Origin: an archaeon
Lineage (GTDB): Archaea > Asgardarchaeota > Hermodarchaeia > Hermodarchaeales > Hermodarchaeaceae
Reading direction: 5' to 3'
DNA length: 7,095 nt
NCBI GenBank assembly: GCA_016550395.1
Contig: JABXGY010000133.1
Location: 1-7,095 of the forward strand
The position numbers and the translations under genes were made by a program. This document shows, one piece after another, positions 5,772-7,095 of the stretch (position 1 is the first letter of the stretch; the number at the start of each line of letters is the position of its first letter). The notes under the pieces were generated by a model. That model made no database searches and was not told where the DNA came from. It saw only the letters and a program-made list of their open reading frames with translations.

Positions 5772-6329
5772 ATGTCTAATCAAAACATGAACAGCACTCT
5801 TAGTTTTCACTTTGAAAACGTTCCGGTCACAGTAATTGCCAACAAATCCCTAGAGGCATTCGAAATCCAAGACACTACTTATGGTCCTGTTGAAAAAGGG
5901 AGGGAATTAACAGTCCCTCGTTGGATTGCCAATATACTCATTTCTACTAATTCCGTGCATCTAAAAGATACAGGAGTTAACGTCTCTGATCTCCAGAAAT
6001 CTTTATGGCAAGAAGCTGGAGAGCCTGTTCTCCAAACGCTTCCATCTGATTTTTATTATCAAGTTCGAAAACGCATAGAGCAACTAGCCCTACAGAATAG
6101 GGACAACCCAAATGATATCCGATTGGCGGCCCAAAGTAAAATGGAACAATTATTGCGTGACTTAATCGCAAATAGGTTATTGAAACTAATGAAATTATCT
6201 CTTCGGGAAGAACGCTTGCGGAATATCAAAAAGAAGATGACCGGCGAAGAGCGTTGGCTTTTTGACCGATTAGTAACTCTTCTACGAAATTGGCAAACAC
6301 AAGTTTTGGAGATTGAAATTGGTGACTGA
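5772..6329 (+). CDS. gins23: GINS complex subunit, Gins23 (Psf2/Psf3-like) type
   Basis: GINS joins MCM and the Cdc45/RecJ-like protein to form the active replicative helicase. This 185-residue protein has the small beta-rich B domain first (about 13-64) and the helical A domain second (about 75-185). That is the order of Psf2/Psf3 and archaeal Gins23, opposite to Gins51. The B domain (VIANKSLEAFEI, YGPVEKG at 37-43, VPRWIA at 48-53) resembles the eukaryotic Psf2 N-terminus, which has IPNFS, GPF..G and VPLWLA at matching places. The A domain begins near LPSDFY (90-95), continues with LLRDLIANRLLKLMKLS and ends with TGEERWLFDRLV. The ATG start has AGGAAG about 11 bases upstream. Its stop overlaps the mcm start, and gins23–mcm pairing is known in Sulfolobus. 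The Gins23 rather than Gins51 label rests on domain order and neighbour. Confidence 0.85.
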   Translation: MSNQNMNSTLSFHFENVPVTVIANKSLEAFEIQDTTYGPVEKGRELTVPRWIANILISTNSVHLKDTGVNVSDLQKSLWQEAGEPVLQTLPSDFYYQVRKRIEQLALQNRDNPNDIRLAAQSKMEQLLRDLIANRLLKLMKLSLREERLRNIKKKMTGEERWLFDRLVTLLRNWQTQVLEIEIGD

Positions 6330-7095
6330 AGAAATTGATTACATCACCCGCTTTGAAGAATTTTTCAAATCCTATAAAACCGAAGAAGGCGAAACTCCTT
6401 ACCACGATGGCATATCACGATTAAGTCTTGAAAAACTCATTTCCATCTCAGTTGATTTCAACCATCTTCTAACTTTTGATCCTGATTTAGCTGCTGCTAC
6501 AAAAGAAAAACCTCAACAGGCAATAGACGCAGCTTCAGCTGCCATTAAACGAATACTCCGCATCGTTGATCCAGATTACTATGAAACTACAATTGCCCAA
6601 AAACTTCACGCACGATTCAAGGAAGTGCCAGATCGAGTTTCCGTACGAACCATTCGCGCAGAAAATATCAGCCAACTAATTATGGTTGATGCATTAGTAA
6701 CTCGAGTTAGTGACGTTAAACCCCTTCTCGTCGAAGGCCTCTTCAAATGCCGCCAATGTCAAGACCTTATCGGTCCCATTCCACAAGGCAACCAATTTGT
6801 TACACCTACAACCTGTCCTAATGACACCTGCCGAAGTAAAGGACCATTTGAACTAATACCCGAACGGTCAAAATTTGTTGATTGGCAAAAAATCCGGCTC
6901 CAAGAAAAACCTGAAGAACTCCCTCCTGGAGCCCTACCACGCGCCCTCGACTGCATTCTACAAGATGATATTGTAGATACCGCACGACCAGGTGACCCTT
7001 GTCGCGTTGTAGGCATTTTACGATCAACTCAAGACGTCACCGCGAGATCCCGTCGAAAAGCTCCAACATTTAGCGTCTTTCTCGCAACCAACTAC
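6322..7095 (+). CDS. mcm: MCM replicative DNA helicase, N-terminal part (runs off the right edge)
   Basis: The frame is open for 258 codons from GTG at 6322 to the window edge, so only the N-terminal region is seen. It begins MTEEIDYITRFEEFFKSY. Helical domain A covers about 1-100. The zinc-binding subdomain has C143, C146, C165 and C170 (FKCRQC ... CPNDTC). The OB-fold shows DALVTRVSDVKP, FVDWQKIRLQEKPEELPPG and RPGDPCRVVGILRS, all hallmarks of archaeal/eukaryotic MCM. The last zinc pair is CX4C rather than the more usual CX2C. The GTG lies inside the end of the GINS gene (8-base overlap), with GGAG (6308-6311) about 10 bases upstream, implying translational coupling of the helicase with its cofactor. 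The AAA+ ATPase part lies beyond the window. MCM forms the hexameric helicase loaded by Orc1/Cdc6, encoded two genes upstream. Confidence 0.95.
   Translation, partial: MTEEIDYITRFEEFFKSYKTEEGETPYHDGISRLSLEKLISISVDFNHLLTFDPDLAAATKEKPQQAIDAASAAIKRILRIVDPDYYETTIAQKLHARFKEVPDRVSVRTIRAENISQLIMVDALVTRVSDVKPLLVEGLFKCRQCQDLIGPIPQGNQFVTPTTCPNDTCRSKGPFELIPERSKFVDWQKIRLQEKPEELPPGALPRALDCILQDDIVDTARPGDPCRVVGILRSTQDVTARSRRKAPTFSVFLATNY

Noticed and set aside
6759..7027. Minus-strand open frames opposite mcm
   Set aside because: They lie antisense to a clearly conserved MCM coding frame and resemble no family; they are shadows of the coding strand.
1..7095. tRNA, rRNA, CRISPR arrays or insertion sequences
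   Set aside because: I found no cloverleaf with conserved tRNA positions, no rRNA, no regularly spaced repeats and no transposase or terminal repeats.

Overview
The window is archaeal, and the gene set points to a TACK or Asgard lineage; Asgard is my favoured guess but is not proven here. The archaeal signs are an Orc1/Cdc6–GINS–MCM replication cluster, an archaeal-type Elp3, a Nop5-like gene start and ribosomal protein S30e, which is largely absent from Euryarchaeota. Every complete gene reads rightward. Only the partial gene at the left edge reads leftward. Start codons are unusually often GTG or TTG, and Shine-Dalgarno-like AGGTG or GAGG motifs precede most genes.

Layout: (1) 1-212, minus strand, the first 70 codons of a probable Nop5/Nop56 C/D-box RNP protein. 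(2) 213-357, a divergent intergenic region with TATA-like elements and a 7-bp inverted repeat. (3) 358-561, a ribosomal protein S30e gene that ORF calling would miss because two in-frame TAG codons interrupt it. Removing 30 bases (384-413) restores a 57-residue S30e with the conserved SLTKAGKVRSQTPK block. The RNA around the insert can fold into a relaxed bulge-helix-bulge whose expected cleavage points coincide with the protein-predicted boundaries. (4) 632-2227, elp3 (tRNA wobble-uridine modification). (5) 2287-4119, glmS (glucosamine-6-phosphate synthesis). (6) 4181-4411, a small TTG-initiated zinc-ribbon protein of unknown role. (7) 4540-7095, cdc6, a Gins23/Psf2-like GINS subunit and the N-terminal part of mcm. 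The last two genes overlap by 8 bases.

The genes fall into two themes. The left half concerns RNA and translation: RNA 2'-O-methylation scaffold, small-subunit ribosomal protein and tRNA modification. The right half is a replication-initiation set: origin recognition and helicase loader, helicase cofactor, and replicative helicase. GlmS sits between them and feeds amino-sugar and glycan synthesis.

The most notable observation is the apparent mini-intron in the S30e gene. Introns in archaeal protein-coding genes are rare; the best-known case is cbf5 in Crenarchaeota. I know of no described intron in S30e, but I could not search for one.
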